From positions 184,617 to 248,616 of the forward strand of contig JAHCAR010000004.1 of NCBI GenBank assembly GCA_019634795.1: a DNA stretch of 64,000 nucleotides. Reading direction: 5' to 3'. The DNA is from Dokdonella sp. GTDB lineage: Bacteria; Pseudomonadota; Gammaproteobacteria; Xanthomonadales; Rhodanobacteraceae. Made by a program: the position numbers and the translations under genes. Positions 1 through 9,425 of the stretch are shown here, piece after piece (the first letter of the stretch is position 1; each line of letters starts with the position of its first letter). Under the pieces are notes generated by a model. It saw only the letters and a program-made list of their open reading frames with translations. It ran no database searches and was not told where the DNA came from.

Positions 1-744
1 GCGCGCGACGCCCTCAAGCAGACCCTGCTCGCCGCGCTGACCTACCCGCTGTTGCTGACCCTGGTCGCCCTGGCCGTCGTGGCCGGCCTGCTGACCTGGG
101 TCGTGCCGCAGATCATCGGGGTCTTCCAGAACATGCAGCAGACCCTGCCGCTGGCCACGCGCCTGCTGATGGGCCTTTCGGACTTCCTGCGCCACTGGGC
201 CTGGCTGCTGATCGCCCTGCTCGTGCTCGCGGTGCTCGCGGTCCGCCTGGCCCTGCGCCGCGAATCGGTGCGCTATCGCTGGCACGCCTTGTTGCTGCGC
301 CTGCCGCTGATCGGGCGCCTGACCCGCGCCGCCAATACCGCACGCGCCGCCCGCACCCTGGCCCTGCTCGCCGGCGCAGCCGTACCCCTGCTCGACGCGC
401 TGTCGATTGCCGCCCAGGTCGTGCCCAACCTGCCGATGCGCGAATCGCTGCGGCAGGCCGCGTTCAAGATCCGCGAAGGCAGCAGCTTCGCCCGCGCACT
501 TGCCGAGAGCCGGCAGTTTCCGCCGGTTGCGCTGCGCCTGATCGCCAGCGGCGAACGCTCGGGCGAACTGCCGCGCATGCTCAGCGAGGCGGCCGCCCAG
601 CAGCAGCGCGATCTCGATCGCTGGCTCGGCGTGCTCGCAGCGACCCTGGGCCCGGCCGTCATCCTGCTGGTCGGCGCGATGGTCCTGTTCATCGTGCTGG
701 CCATCCTGATGCCGATCTTCGACCTCAATCAGATGGTCAAGTAG
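1..744 (+). CDS. gspF: Type II secretion/type IV pilus inner-membrane protein GspF, 3' part
   Basis: This is the C-terminal 247 residues of a GspF/PilC-family polytopic inner-membrane protein. The reading frame is open from base 1, so the true start lies to the left of the window; the first internal ATG at 52 is not the start. The visible part has a first hydrophobic segment (LVALAVVAGLLTWVVPQI), a cytoplasmic GspF domain with the family-typical stretch LLAGAAVPLLDALSIAAQV and SGERSGELPRML, and a final transmembrane helix ending in PIFDLNQMVK. The family forms the platform on which the secretion ATPase acts to assemble pseudopili. No other secretion gene is visible downstream, so it is either the end of a gsp operon or a stand-alone gene. 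Confidence 0.9.
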   Translation, partial: ARDALKQTLLAALTYPLLLTLVALAVVAGLLTWVVPQIIGVFQNMQQTLPLATRLLMGLSDFLRHWAWLLIALLVLAVLAVRLALRRESVRYRWHALLLRLPLIGRLTRAANTARAARTLALLAGAAVPLLDALSIAAQVVPNLPMRESLRQAAFKIREGSSFARALAESRQFPPVALRLIASGERSGELPRMLSEAAAQQQRDLDRWLGVLAATLGPAVILLVGAMVLFIVLAILMPIFDLNQMVK

Positions 745-751
745 CCGGGCG

Positions 752-882
752 TGGGGAATGGAGAATAGGGAATTGAAAAAGCGTAGAAGCAGCAACTTCC
801 CTTCGCATCGGAAATTCCCGCATCGCGTCGCCTGGCTGCGCGTGCCGCTCTTGCCACTCCCCATTCCCCATTCCCCATTCCC
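752..882. repeat. GGGGAATGG-type intergenic repeat, inverted arms
   Basis: The gap between gspF and ftsE is bounded by a purine-rich arm (752-773, GGGGAATGGAGAATAGGGAA) and its approximate reverse complement (855-882, three CCCCATT units). This type of short G-A-T repeat is scattered between genes in Xanthomonadales genomes. It is probably a mobile or expanding repeat and not a promoter. A related GGGATTCG motif occurs at 45568-45659 and inside aceE. Confidence 0.6.
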
Positions 883-891
883 GTCCTCCCA

Positions 892-1566
892 ATGATCCAC
901 TTCGACAACGTCAGCAAACGCTATGCCGGTGGCCACGAGGCGCTGAACGGGCTCAGCTTCGATGTCGACGCCGGCGAAATGGTCTTCGTCACCGGGCATT
1001 CGGGAGCCGGCAAGACCACCCTGCTCAAGCTGCTCGGCATCATCGAACGGCCGTCGCGCGGCGAGATCGTGGTCAATGGCGCCGATCTGGGCCGCGTTCG
1101 CCAGCGCTCGATCCCGCAGCTGCGCCGCGGCATCGGCATGGTCTTCCAGAATCATCGCCTGCTCATGGATCGCTGCGTGTTCGACAATGTCGCCCTGCCG
1201 CTCGGCATCGCCGGTGCCGGCCGCGAGGAAACCGCCAAGCGTGTCCGCGCCGCGCTCGACAAGGTCGGGCTGCTCGACCGCGAACGCGCCGCACCGGCGA
1301 CGCTGTCGACCGGCGAACAACAACGCGTCGGCATCGCCCGCGCGCTGGTCGGCAAGCCGCCGCTGATCATCGCCGACGAACCGACCGGCAATCTCGACCC
1401 GCAACTCTCCGTGGAGATCATGAACCTGTTCGCCGAATTCCAGCAGGTCGGCACGACCGTGCTGATCGCCAGCCACGACCTGCACCTGATCCGCCACATG
1501 GGCAAGCGCGTCCTCGTGCTCGACCATGGCCAGCTGATCGACGACTTCCGTCCGCAGGTCGCATGA
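892..1566 (+). CDS. ftsE: Cell division ATP-binding protein FtsE
   Basis: A 224-aa ABC ATPase that pairs with FtsX at the septum; in the model system FtsEX controls periplasmic amidase activation and supports divisome assembly. Visible motifs are Walker A GHSGAGKTT (residues about 36-44), a signature loop reading LSTGEQQR in place of the usual LSGGEQ, Walker B LIIADEPTGNLD, and the switch histidine in IASHD. The length matches the family (about 222 aa). The stop overlaps the start of ftsX by 4 nt, the first of three such overlaps in this operon. Confidence 0.96.
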   Translation: MIHFDNVSKRYAGGHEALNGLSFDVDAGEMVFVTGHSGAGKTTLLKLLGIIERPSRGEIVVNGADLGRVRQRSIPQLRRGIGMVFQNHRLLMDRCVFDNVALPLGIAGAGREETAKRVRAALDKVGLLDRERAAPATLSTGEQQRVGIARALVGKPPLIIADEPTGNLDPQLSVEIMNLFAEFQQVGTTVLIASHDLHLIRHMGKRVLVLDHGQLIDDFRPQVA

Positions 1567-2570
1567 TGGCGAGAGCGCGCCCTCAGGCCAACCGGCTGCG
1601 CGAAGCACCGCCCGCGAACCAGAGCGTGCCGCGCCTGCGGCGCCCGCTGCGGGCGCGCTGGAGCGCCTGGACCCAGCAGCACCGGGAAAGCTTCCGCTCG
1701 AGCCTGCGCCGCCTGGTCGAGCGCCCCTGGGCATCGATCCTGACCGTGCTGGTCATGGGCATCGCATTGGCATTGCCGCTGCTGTTCTATGTGTTGCTCG
1801 ACAATGCCAGGGCACTTTCCGGCGGGCTGCGCGAGGCGCGTGAATTCACGGTTTTCCTGCACACCACCGAAACCACCGAAGCAGCGCAGCGCTTTGCCGC
1901 CGAACTCGGACAGCGCAAGGACGTCGCCGGGGTTGCCGTGCGGACGCCGGAGCAGGGTCTGGCCGAATTCCGCCAGCTTTCCGGATTCGCCGAGGCTCTC
2001 GATGTGCTGCAGGACAATCCCTTGCCCAACGTGCTCGTCGTTTCGCCGCAGACCGACAGCCGGGCCGGAAATCCGGTATTGCTCGAGGAACTGAAAGCCG
2101 ACCCGCGGGTCGACATGGTGCAGTACGATGCAACCTGGCGGCAGCGCCTTTCGGCCATCCTCGAGTTCGGTGCGCGCGCCATGCAGTCGTTGACGATCCT
2201 GCTGGGCTTGGCCACCCTGCTGGTCGTGGGCAATACCGTTCGCATGGATATCCAGGCGCGCGCCGAGGAGATTGCCGTCGTGCAACTCATGGGAGCAAGT
2301 GATGGTTATGTACGCCGACCGTTCCTGTACGCCGGCTTCTGGTACGGCCTGTTCGGCGGCACGCTCGCCGTGATCGCGGTCGGGCTGGTCGAACTGGCCG
2401 TGCGCGGGCCGCTGCTGGAGCTGCTGGCCAGCTATCAGAACCGTTTCGCCCTGCACGGCTTCGGCTGGCGCGAGCCGCTGTTGGTCGTGGCCGCCAGCTC
2501 CGTCCTTGGCTGGCTCGGTGCCTGGGTCGTCAGCACCCGCTACCTGATCGCCGGACGTCCGCAACGATGA
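1563..2570 (+). CDS. ftsX: Cell division permease-like protein FtsX
   Basis: A 335-aa inner-membrane partner of FtsE. An extended cytoplasmic N-terminus (about 55 residues, Arg/Pro rich) precedes the first transmembrane helix ([21 protein letters not shown]). A periplasmic domain follows (about 80-205), then three further helices, with the [20 protein letters not shown] helix and the family-typical [22 protein letters not shown] loop (two segments of the FtsX core). Translationally coupled to ftsE and, through another 4-nt overlap, to the following regulator. Confidence 0.95.
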   Translation: MMARARPQANRLREAPPANQSVPRLRRPLRARWSAWTQQHRESFRSSLRRLVERPWASILTVLVMGIALALPLLFYVLLDNARALSGGLREAREFTVFLHTTETTEAAQRFAAELGQRKDVAGVAVRTPEQGLAEFRQLSGFAEALDVLQDNPLPNVLVVSPQTDSRAGNPVLLEELKADPRVDMVQYDATWRQRLSAILEFGARAMQSLTILLGLATLLVVGNTVRMDIQARAEEIAVVQLMGASDGYVRRPFLYAGFWYGLFGGTLAVIAVGLVELAVRGPLLELLASYQNRFALHGFGWREPLLVVAASSVLGWLGAWVVSTRYLIAGRPQR

Positions 2571-3421
2571 GCCAGAAACCAAACCTGACCCGGCATCTGT
2601 CCTCCGAGGAGCCGCGCGTGCTCGTCGTCGACGGCTCGAAGGTCGTGCGCCGGCTGATCGAACAGATGCTCAAGACCAACCTCCCCGGCGTCATCGTGCT
2701 GGCCTGCGAAACCGGCGCCGAGGCGCTGGCCCAGCTCAGCGAGGGCGTCGTCGATTTCGTCACCACCGCGCTGCGTCTGCCGGACATGGACGGTCTCGAA
2801 CTGGCGAAACAGATCCGCCAGCACTCGCCACAGGCCTACATGCCGATCGTGGTGGTCTCGGGAGACGTGCAGGAGCGCCTCGTCGAACGCTCGCTGAGCG
2901 ACGACGTAACCGACTATTTCGACAAGTCGCTCGGCTTCCAGGCCCTGGCCGAGTTCATTCGCGGCTATGTGCGGCCGACCGAGATCACCTCCGGAGAGGT
3001 CCTCTATGTCGAGGACAGCCGCGTGGTCGCGCTGGCGACCCGGCGCATGCTCGAGAAACACGGCCTGACCGTGCTCCACGTCATTTCGGTCGAGGATGCA
3101 CTGGCCCTGCTCGAAACCGCACAGTCGATGGATCGGATCGGCGCCGACATCGTCCTCACCGATGTCAACCTGAAGGGCGAGCTTACCGGCGGCGACCTGC
3201 TCGAACGGATTCGCCACCAGCTCGGCTACGGCAAGGGTCATTTGCCGGTCATCGTCATGACCGGCGACGACAACCCGGACAACCAGGCCGTGTTGCTGCG
3301 CAATGGCGCCAACGACCTGGTCGAGAAACCGATCGACGAACGCCTGCTCGTGACCAAGCTGCTGTTCCAGCTGCGGGTCGGCCGCAACCTGCGCGCACGG
3401 GTCAGCCAAGCGACCGCATGA
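2567..3421 (+). CDS. Tandem two-receiver response regulator, no output domain
   Basis: A 284-aa protein made of two CheY-like receiver domains and nothing else. Receiver 1 (about 14-130) begins [13 protein letters not shown] and contains [11 protein letters not shown], where the residue five before the Pro, normally the phospho-accepting Asp, is Ala. It also has a single Asp where an acidic pair is usual. It therefore looks like a pseudo-receiver. Receiver 2 (about 142-265) begins [10 protein letters not shown] and keeps its acceptor Asp in VLTDVNLKG and the Lys in VEKPID. With no DNA-binding or enzymatic domain it probably acts by protein contact. The 4-nt overlaps with ftsX and ung place it in the ftsEX operon. 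Its partner kinase is not in view. Confidence 0.85.
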   Translation: MSQKPNLTRHLSSEEPRVLVVDGSKVVRRLIEQMLKTNLPGVIVLACETGAEALAQLSEGVVDFVTTALRLPDMDGLELAKQIRQHSPQAYMPIVVVSGDVQERLVERSLSDDVTDYFDKSLGFQALAEFIRGYVRPTEITSGEVLYVEDSRVVALATRRMLEKHGLTVLHVISVEDALALLETAQSMDRIGADIVLTDVNLKGELTGGDLLERIRHQLGYGKGHLPVIVMTGDDNPDNQAVLLRNGANDLVEKPIDERLLVTKLLFQLRVGRNLRARVSQATA

Positions 3422-4107
3422 CCGAAAGCCGTATCCGCCTCGATCCGTCCTGGCGGCAGCGCGTGGGCGACGCGCTGGAAACCCCGCAGATGCGCGAGCT
3501 GGCAACCTTCCTGCGCAGCGAAAAGGCGGCCGGAAAGACGATCTATCCGCCCGGATCGCGGATCTTCGCGGCCCTCGATTCGACCCCGTTCGACGCGGTC
3601 AAGGTGGTCATTCTCGGCCAGGATCCCTACCACGGGCCCGGCCAGGCCCATGGCCTGTGCTTTTCGGTCAGCCCCGGCGTCGCCGTGCCGCCGTCCCTGC
3701 AGAACATCTTCAAGGAGATTTCGCGCGACCTCGACCTGCCGCGTCCGCGGCATGGTGACCTGAGCGCCTGGGCGCGCCAGGGCGTGCTGCTCCTGAACGC
3801 TGTCCTGACGGTCGAGCGCGGCCAGCCCGGATCGCACCAGGGCCTGGGCTGGGAGGGCTTCACCGATGCCTGCATCGAAGCTCTCAACCGTGAACGCGAA
3901 GGCCTCGTGTTCCTGCTCTGGGGCAGCCATGCCCAGGCCAAGGGCCGTCTGATCGATGGCCGCCGGCACCTGGTCCTGAAGGCGCCGCATCCATCGCCGC
4001 TGTCGGCCCACCGCGGATTTCTCGGCTGCGGCCATTTTTCGCGCGCCAATCGCTATCTCGAACAGAACGGGCAGGTCAGCATCGATTGGGGATTGCCGGG
4101 CGACTGA
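3418..4107 (+). CDS. ung: Uracil-DNA glycosylase, family 1
   Basis: A 229-aa base-excision-repair enzyme that removes uracil from DNA. The water-activating motif [18 protein letters not shown] is intact (residues about 63-80), and the second catalytic motif [18 protein letters not shown] carries the leucine-loop histidine. Length and motifs match bacterial Ung. It overlaps the upstream regulator by 4 nt, so it is the last gene of the ftsEX operon. Its 3' end overlaps, tail to tail, the last 55 nt of the converging secreted-protein gene. Confidence 0.96.
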   Translation: MTESRIRLDPSWRQRVGDALETPQMRELATFLRSEKAAGKTIYPPGSRIFAALDSTPFDAVKVVILGQDPYHGPGQAHGLCFSVSPGVAVPPSLQNIFKEISRDLDLPRPRHGDLSAWARQGVLLLNAVLTVERGQPGSHQGLGWEGFTDACIEALNREREGLVFLLWGSHAQAKGRLIDGRRHLVLKAPHPSPLSAHRGFLGCGHFSRANRYLEQNGQVSIDWGLPGD

Positions 4108-4793
4108 GCCGGCGGTGGCCCGTCGAAGCCGCTGCGAAAGACCGTTTCGCTGATGGATACGCGCCAGTTGTCGGCGGTCAGCCGTCCCGTGTTGGTGTAG
4201 GCCTCCGTGGTCGCCATATAGGTCGCGCCCATGAGCAAGCCGAAGCGGATCACGCCGCCGTTGACGCTGAAGTCGGGCGGCCCGTCGTACAAGTCGAAAT
4301 CCTCGGCGGCCAGCTCGAAGGCGTAGGTTTGGGTCGGACCCGGCGTGATCAGCAAGCGGTAACCGGAGAGCGTTACCGAGTTATCCGGCTGGGTCTGGAA
4401 AATGACCAGGATCGGAAACATGCCGCCGAATCCCGAAGGTAGCGAACTGCTGCCCGAGGTCGCAGCATCGATCGACCAGACCACGGAGAACAGTCCGCCG
4501 CGGCTGGCCGGATCGAGCTGCACCGGCGCGCCGGCCGGATCAAGCAGCATCGCTGCCGACTCCGAACCGCCCACGGGCACGTTCCAGACCGCATCGACGA
4601 TTATCGCATTGGACCCCCCGACATCGCCGATCATCCCGCTGGCACTGGCGTTGGCGCTGACGACCGGGACCAGTTGATAGCCGGCAGGCAAGGAATCGAA
4701 ACTCTCGTCGATGAGTACCTGGGAGATCGCGGCACAGGGTGCCATGCCACTGCAAACGGTGACGACGAGGGCCAGGCGCGTAATCAGGTTCAT
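4053..4793 (-). CDS. Secreted protein with FRSGFDG C-terminal motif (module 1)
   Basis: A 246-aa protein of unknown function. I chose the ATG at 4793 because it is followed at once by a signal peptide ([20 protein letters not shown], cleavage near CAAISQ). An upstream in-frame ATG at 4907 would add an Arg-rich, unconvincing leader. The mature part is rich in Gly, Ser, Ala and beta-prone segments, as in carbohydrate-binding or jelly-roll surface proteins. Near its end it carries [11 protein letters not shown], the same tail motif as the secreted proteins at 10576 and 48129. Here about 20 residues follow the motif because the frame runs on into the antisense of ung. It lies divergent from an ECF sigma factor plus kinase, its likely regulators. 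Confidence 0.75.
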   Translation of the reverse strand: MNLITRLALVVTVCSGMAPCAAISQVLIDESFDSLPAGYQLVPVVSANASASGMIGDVGGSNAIIVDAVWNVPVGGSESAAMLLDPAGAPVQLDPASRGGLFSVVWSIDAATSGSSSLPSGFGGMFPILVIFQTQPDNSVTLSGYRLLITPGPTQTYAFELAAEDFDLYDGPPDFSVNGGVIRFGLLMGATYMATTEAYTNTGRLTADNWRVSISETVFRSGFDGPPPAQSPGNPQSMLTCPFCSR

Positions 4794-4848
4794 GAAGTGC
4801 CTCCAGGTTCTGTGGGAATACGAAGTCGGGGAAGTTCGCCGTATCGGT

Positions 4849-4905
4849 GCGCGCCGACCACCCGAAGGTCGGCGCGCGGATGTGGCGAGGAGGTCCTCCC
4901 TCGCC
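4849..4905. other. Two adjacent stem-loops upstream of module 1 secreted gene
   Basis: A perfect 11-bp inverted repeat (GCGCGCCGACC at 4849-4859, loop of 7, GGTCGGCGCGC at 4867-4877) is followed by a second palindrome (GGCGAGG at 4884-4890 with CCTCGCC at 4899-4905). They lie in the 229-bp gap between the divergent secreted-protein gene and the sigma-factor gene. They could be regulator-binding palindromes or folded leader RNA of the minus-strand transcript; the sequence alone does not decide this. Confidence 0.5.
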
Positions 4906-5022
4906 ATGCATTACGCAAGACGGCGCGATCGGGTCTCATCGCCAGCGCGAAGTTTTCCCGGCGCAGGTTGAAGTGCTATCGTCGGATCCGTGGTCGCCGC
5001 GCCGGCAGCGTTGACGAGGCCA

Positions 5023-5604
5023 ATGAGCGAATCCGACTCGAGCAGGGGAACCGCGCGCTCTGAAATCACCAGCCTGCTGGTGAATTGGCGAAACGGCGAA
5101 AGCGAGGCCCGCGACCGTCTGATTGCGCTGGTCTACGAGGATCTGAGACTCAGTGCCTCGCGCCAGCTTGGCGGCAGTCAGCCGAGCTCGCTGCGCCCGA
5201 CGGCGCTGGTTCATGAGGCGTTCCTCAAGCTCACCGACGGCACGACGGTGCCGTGGCAAAGCCGCGCACATTTCATGGCGGTCGCCGCCCGCGCAATGCG
5301 CCAGGTTGCGATCGACCATGCGCGGCGAAAGGCAGCCGCCAAACGCGACGGCGGCCTCAGGATCACCTTGCAGGATTGCAAGAACGAAACAGTCGCGGAA
5401 GATCTCGACGTGCTCGATCTGCACGTGGCCCTCGAGCGTCTCGCCGGAATCCACCCGGAAAAGGCGCGCATCGTCGAAATGCACTACTTCGGCGGCATGA
5501 GCAGCGAAGAGATCGCCGAAGTGACCGGCCGCGCGACGATCACGATCAAGCGCGGCTGGCGTACCGCGCGGGCCTGGCTGCACCAGCAGATGGTCGGCCC
5601 ATGA
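5023..5604 (+). CDS. ECF sigma factor, kinase-linked type (module 1)
   Basis: A 193-aa sigma-70 family factor of the ECF_sigma/TIGR02999 type, with region 2 (about 15-95) and region 4 (about 120-185, HTH in MSSEEIAEVTGRATITIKRGW). The start is the ATG at 5023 (MSESDSS); a GTG at 4990 is in frame but adds a weak leader. In region 2, where most ECF factors have an acidic DAED motif, it reads LRPTALVHEAFLKL with Thr60 at that place. In described kinase-controlled ECFs (EcfP/PknT of Vibrio, EcfK/PknS of Xanthomonas) the acidic motif is missing and a Thr is phosphorylated to allow core binding. No anti-sigma gene is present. The stop overlaps the kinase start by 4 nt, which supports the same mechanism here. 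Confidence 0.88.
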   Translation: MSESDSSRGTARSEITSLLVNWRNGESEARDRLIALVYEDLRLSASRQLGGSQPSSLRPTALVHEAFLKLTDGTTVPWQSRAHFMAVAARAMRQVAIDHARRKAAAKRDGGLRITLQDCKNETVAEDLDVLDLHVALERLAGIHPEKARIVEMHYFGGMSSEEIAEVTGRATITIKRGWRTARAWLHQQMVGP

Positions 5605-8153
5605 GCGCGCGGTGCGGAGACGATCTCCCGTTGGCATCCGGCGCGGCCACGCAGCTGGCCCGGCGCGCGCTCGACGTGTTCGAGCGTAGCCTCGACGTGG
5701 CGACCGTCGAGCGCCCGGCCTGGGTGCTCGCGGCCTGCGCCGATGACGCAGCGCTACTCGAAGCCGTGCGCAAGTTGCAGCATGCCGATGGCCATGTCGA
5801 TGGCTTCCTCGCCGGCGAGTTCTCGGGTCGTTCGCTGCTGGCGGCCATGGGCAACCGTATCGGCCCCTATCGCCTCGACTGGCTGATCGCGGAGGGCGGC
5901 ATGGGGGCGGTCTATCTTGCCCATCGCGACGACGGTGCCTACCGACAGGATGTCGCGATCAAGCTGATCCGTCCGCTGCTCCTCGATGCCGACCTGATCC
6001 GCCGATTCGAAAGCGAACGCCAGATTCTGGCCCAGCTCAAGCACCCGAACATCGCCCAAATGATCGATGGCGGAACGACGCCGGATGGCACGCCGTTCGT
6101 GGTCATGGAATACATCGAAGGCATGACCATCACCGACTACTGCACTCGACTGCATTTGGGCCTGCGCGCGCGCCTGGACTTGTTTCGCGGCGTCTGTGCG
6201 GCCGTGCAGGCGGCGCATCGGAACCTGATCGTCCACCGCGACCTGAAACCCGGCAACATCCTGGTAACCGCCGACGGCATACCCAAACTGCTCGACTTCG
6301 GCATTGCCAAGATCCTGCAGGCTGGCGATCGCGTCGAGGCCGCGCAGGCCACGGCGCTGGCGTTGACCCCGGAATACGCCAGTCCAGAGCAATTCCAGAA
6401 GCTCGGCGTGACCACGTCCAGCGACGTTTACTCGCTGGGCGTCCTGCTCTACGAGTTGCTCAGTGGGGTCAGACCGTACGCGCTGGAAAACCTGACCCCT
6501 ATGCAGGCTGAGCGCCTGATCTGCCGTGAAGTGCCTGATCCGCCCAGCGCCGCCGTCTTGCAGCGTTCGAGCAGCAGCGAATCGAGGAAGACAGGGCGTG
6601 CCCTGCGCGGCGACCTCGACACGATCACCCTGATGGCCCTGCGCAAGGAGCCCGAACGGCGCTACGGTTCGGTACAGGAATTGTCCGACGACCTTCACCG
6701 CTACCTGCGCGGACTGCCGATCAATGCACGCCGCGACAGCATGCTCTACCGGCTGGGTCGCTTTGGCAGTCGGTATCGATGGGGCTTGGCGGCGGCGTGC
6801 CTTTTGCTCGTGTCGATGCTCGCCGGCATTACTGCGACCAGTTGGCAGGCGCGCCGTGCTCAGGCGCAGGCAGCGCGCGCCGAGACCGAACAGGCCAAGG
6901 CGGAAAACCTCAGCGCGTTTTTCGAGAACATCCTGATGTCGCCGAGCACGCAATGGTTGTCGAAGATCGGCAAGGGGCCGCAGGTGACCATGGCCGAAGT
7001 GCTCGAGATCGCCAGCCAGCGCGCCGACGCCGAGCTGGCCAGTCAACCGGAAACGCATGCCGAAGTGCTCGACACGATCGGCCAGTCCCTGCAAGGCATG
7101 GGCTTGTACGACCAGGCGCGCGACAATGCGGCGCGCGCCGTCGCCATCGCCGACGCTAAATTGCCGAGCACGCATCACTTGCGCGCGGACGCCTACTACC
7201 ACCTGGCTCAGGCGCATCATCTGAAGGGCGAATTCGCGCCCGCGGAACAGGCCTATCGCCATGCCATTGCCGTCGGTGCGGAAATTCTTCCGGCCCGGGG
7301 CGAGACGCTCGCGCTCATGCACAACGATCTCTCGGTCCTGCTCGGCACCACCGCCCGCTTCGCCGAGGCCGAAATCGAGCAGACCGAGGCAATTCGCCTG
7401 CAGCGGCTGCGCATGGGCAGTGAAATCAATCCGCCGATCGCCATCGGTACCGGCAACCTCGGTGCGTTGCGCATGTACCAGGGGGATCTGGAGGGGGCCC
7501 TGTCCGCATTCGATGAAGCATTGGGGATGTTCGCCACCCTGCCCGGCGAAACCTATGTCGAATCGACTTTCGCCCTGCTCAATCGCAGCATCCTGCATTC
7601 GATCCGTGGCAAATTCGAGGAAGCCGGCCGCGATGCCGACAAGGCCCTGGAGATCGGCCGCGAACGCTATGGCGAGGAGCATCCGTTCTATGCACTACTG
7701 ATCCTGCGCGGGGTGGAATCCGGCATTGCCCTGGACCGCATGGCCCAGCTCGATCAGCAGCTCGCTGCGGCCCGGCGCATCTTCGAACAACGGCTCGATC
7801 CCATGCACCCCTACCAGGCTCGACTCCGCCTGGCCGCGGCATCGCTGCACCTGGCCAAGGCCGAGTACGCCGACGCGCGCGACGCGCTGCGCGAAGCCTT
7901 GCGCATCCTCGAGGCGCAAGCCCTGTTCGGCGCACATCCCGACCGCATCCATGCCCGCGTCCTCGCCGAGATGGGCAAGGCCGAACTGCGCCTGGGCCAT
8001 CACGATGTCGCCCGCCCGTTGCTCGAGAAGAGCCTGGAACTCGAGCAGGCCCTGTTCGGTCCCGACGTCGACGAATCGCGGCGCGTGCAAGAACTCCTGC
8101 AGCAAGCCGGTCCATCGGACGGCGCGATGGTTCCTGCTTCGACACGGGAATAA
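5601..8153 (+). CDS. Transmembrane Ser/Thr protein kinase with TPR sensor (module 1)
   Basis: An 850-aa Hanks-type kinase. The ATG at 5601 overlaps the sigma-factor stop (ATGA); the open frame extends further upstream but only as an overlap with the sigma gene. Order of parts: N-terminal helical region often found in ECF-linked kinases (ALDVFERSLDVA...), kinase domain about 85-375 with glycine loop EGGMGAVY, VAIK lysine, catalytic HRDLKPGN, DFG and TPEYASPEQF activation segment, one transmembrane helix (about 394-415, LAAACLLLVSMLAGITA), then a long TPR region (about 480-845) that should be periplasmic. All catalytic residues are present, so it should be active and may phosphorylate the adjacent sigma factor. 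Confidence 0.92.
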   Translation: MSARCGDDLPLASGAATQLARRALDVFERSLDVATVERPAWVLAACADDAALLEAVRKLQHADGHVDGFLAGEFSGRSLLAAMGNRIGPYRLDWLIAEGGMGAVYLAHRDDGAYRQDVAIKLIRPLLLDADLIRRFESERQILAQLKHPNIAQMIDGGTTPDGTPFVVMEYIEGMTITDYCTRLHLGLRARLDLFRGVCAAVQAAHRNLIVHRDLKPGNILVTADGIPKLLDFGIAKILQAGDRVEAAQATALALTPEYASPEQFQKLGVTTSSDVYSLGVLLYELLSGVRPYALENLTPMQAERLICREVPDPPSAAVLQRSSSSESRKTGRALRGDLDTITLMALRKEPERRYGSVQELSDDLHRYLRGLPINARRDSMLYRLGRFGSRYRWGLAAACLLLVSMLAGITATSWQARRAQAQAARAETEQAKAENLSAFFENILMSPSTQWLSKIGKGPQVTMAEVLEIASQRADAELASQPETHAEVLDTIGQSLQGMGLYDQARDNAARAVAIADAKLPSTHHLRADAYYHLAQAHHLKGEFAPAEQAYRHAIAVGAEILPARGETLALMHNDLSVLLGTTARFAEAEIEQTEAIRLQRLRMGSEINPPIAIGTGNLGALRMYQGDLEGALSAFDEALGMFATLPGETYVESTFALLNRSILHSIRGKFEEAGRDADKALEIGRERYGEEHPFYALLILRGVESGIALDRMAQLDQQLAAARRIFEQRLDPMHPYQARLRLAAASLHLAKAEYADARDALREALRILEAQALFGAHPDRIHARVLAEMGKAELRLGHHDVARPLLEKSLELEQALFGPDVDESRRVQELLQQAGPSDGAMVPASTRE

Positions 8154-8384
8154 TCGCGGCGCGTCGAAGAGGCCCGGGAAATCCCAGGTGACAGGCGGCC
8201 GGCGCGGCTATCTCGTGCCCAGCCCGCGATGGCACGGTCACCGCAGCCCCTCCTGCCCTTCGCCGTCGATTATTCACAGGAGCAGCGCAATCTGGTTACA
8301 GCTCGTTAACGCAAAAGGCGCTACTATACCGGTCAGTTCAGTTTTTGCTGCCGCCCGGCCCGAGGCCGGGAACTCCCGCCAGCT

Positions 8385-8411
8385 TTAGCACTCAAAGGAC
8401 CCGAGTGCTAA
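8385..8411. promoter_or_regulatory. CIRCE operator (HrcA site) upstream of rpoH
   Basis: TTAGCACTC, a 9-nt spacer, then GAGTGCTAA: a perfect match to the CIRCE element bound by the heat-shock repressor HrcA. It lies 28 nt before the rpoH ATG, downstream of a possible promoter -10 region (TACTATACC at 8322-8330) and of a GC-rich hairpin (CCCGGCC/GGCCGGG, 8354-8370), so it would sit in the 5' leader. CIRCE normally precedes groESL or hrcA-grpE-dnaK. Here it would put the heat-shock sigma factor itself under HrcA. I could not identify a convincing -35 box. Confidence 0.93.
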
Positions 8412-8439
8412 AATGCGCCGCATGAATGAGGACACCTGC

Positions 8440-9303
<864 letters not shown>

Positions 9304-9326
9304 TCCGACCGCGCAACACGGCAACG

Positions 9327-9361
9327 AAGAAGGCCCCGCATGCGGGGCCTTCTTGCTTTTT
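9327..9361 (+). terminator. Rho-independent terminator after rpoH
   Basis: A 28-nt perfect palindrome (9327-9354; arms AAGAAGGCCCCGCA and its complement), then GC and a run of five T. It lies 23 nt after the rpoH stop. Confidence 0.93.
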
Positions 9362-9425
9362 ACCTGTTCGACACGCACCGCGGCACGGTATGCTTGGCGA
9401 CACCGTACGCCTTCGAGGATCAAGG

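Noticed and set aside
4053-4907. The longer start (ATG at 4907) for the module 1 secreted protein
   Set aside because: It adds an Arg/Ser-rich segment through two stem-loops and places the signal peptide inside the chain. The ATG at 4793 gives a normal signal peptide at the N-terminus.
5754-7682. A 642-codon minus-strand open frame across the module 1 kinase
   Set aside because: Antisense shadow of a gene with strong third-position GC bias; the kinase motifs on the plus strand are intact.
8296-8330. A sigma-70 or sigma-32 promoter for rpoH with defined -35 and -10
   Set aside because: A -10-like TACTAT/TATACC is visible, but no -35 hexamer lies at 16-18 nt, and there is no heat-shock-type -10. 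Mentioned only within the CIRCE entry.
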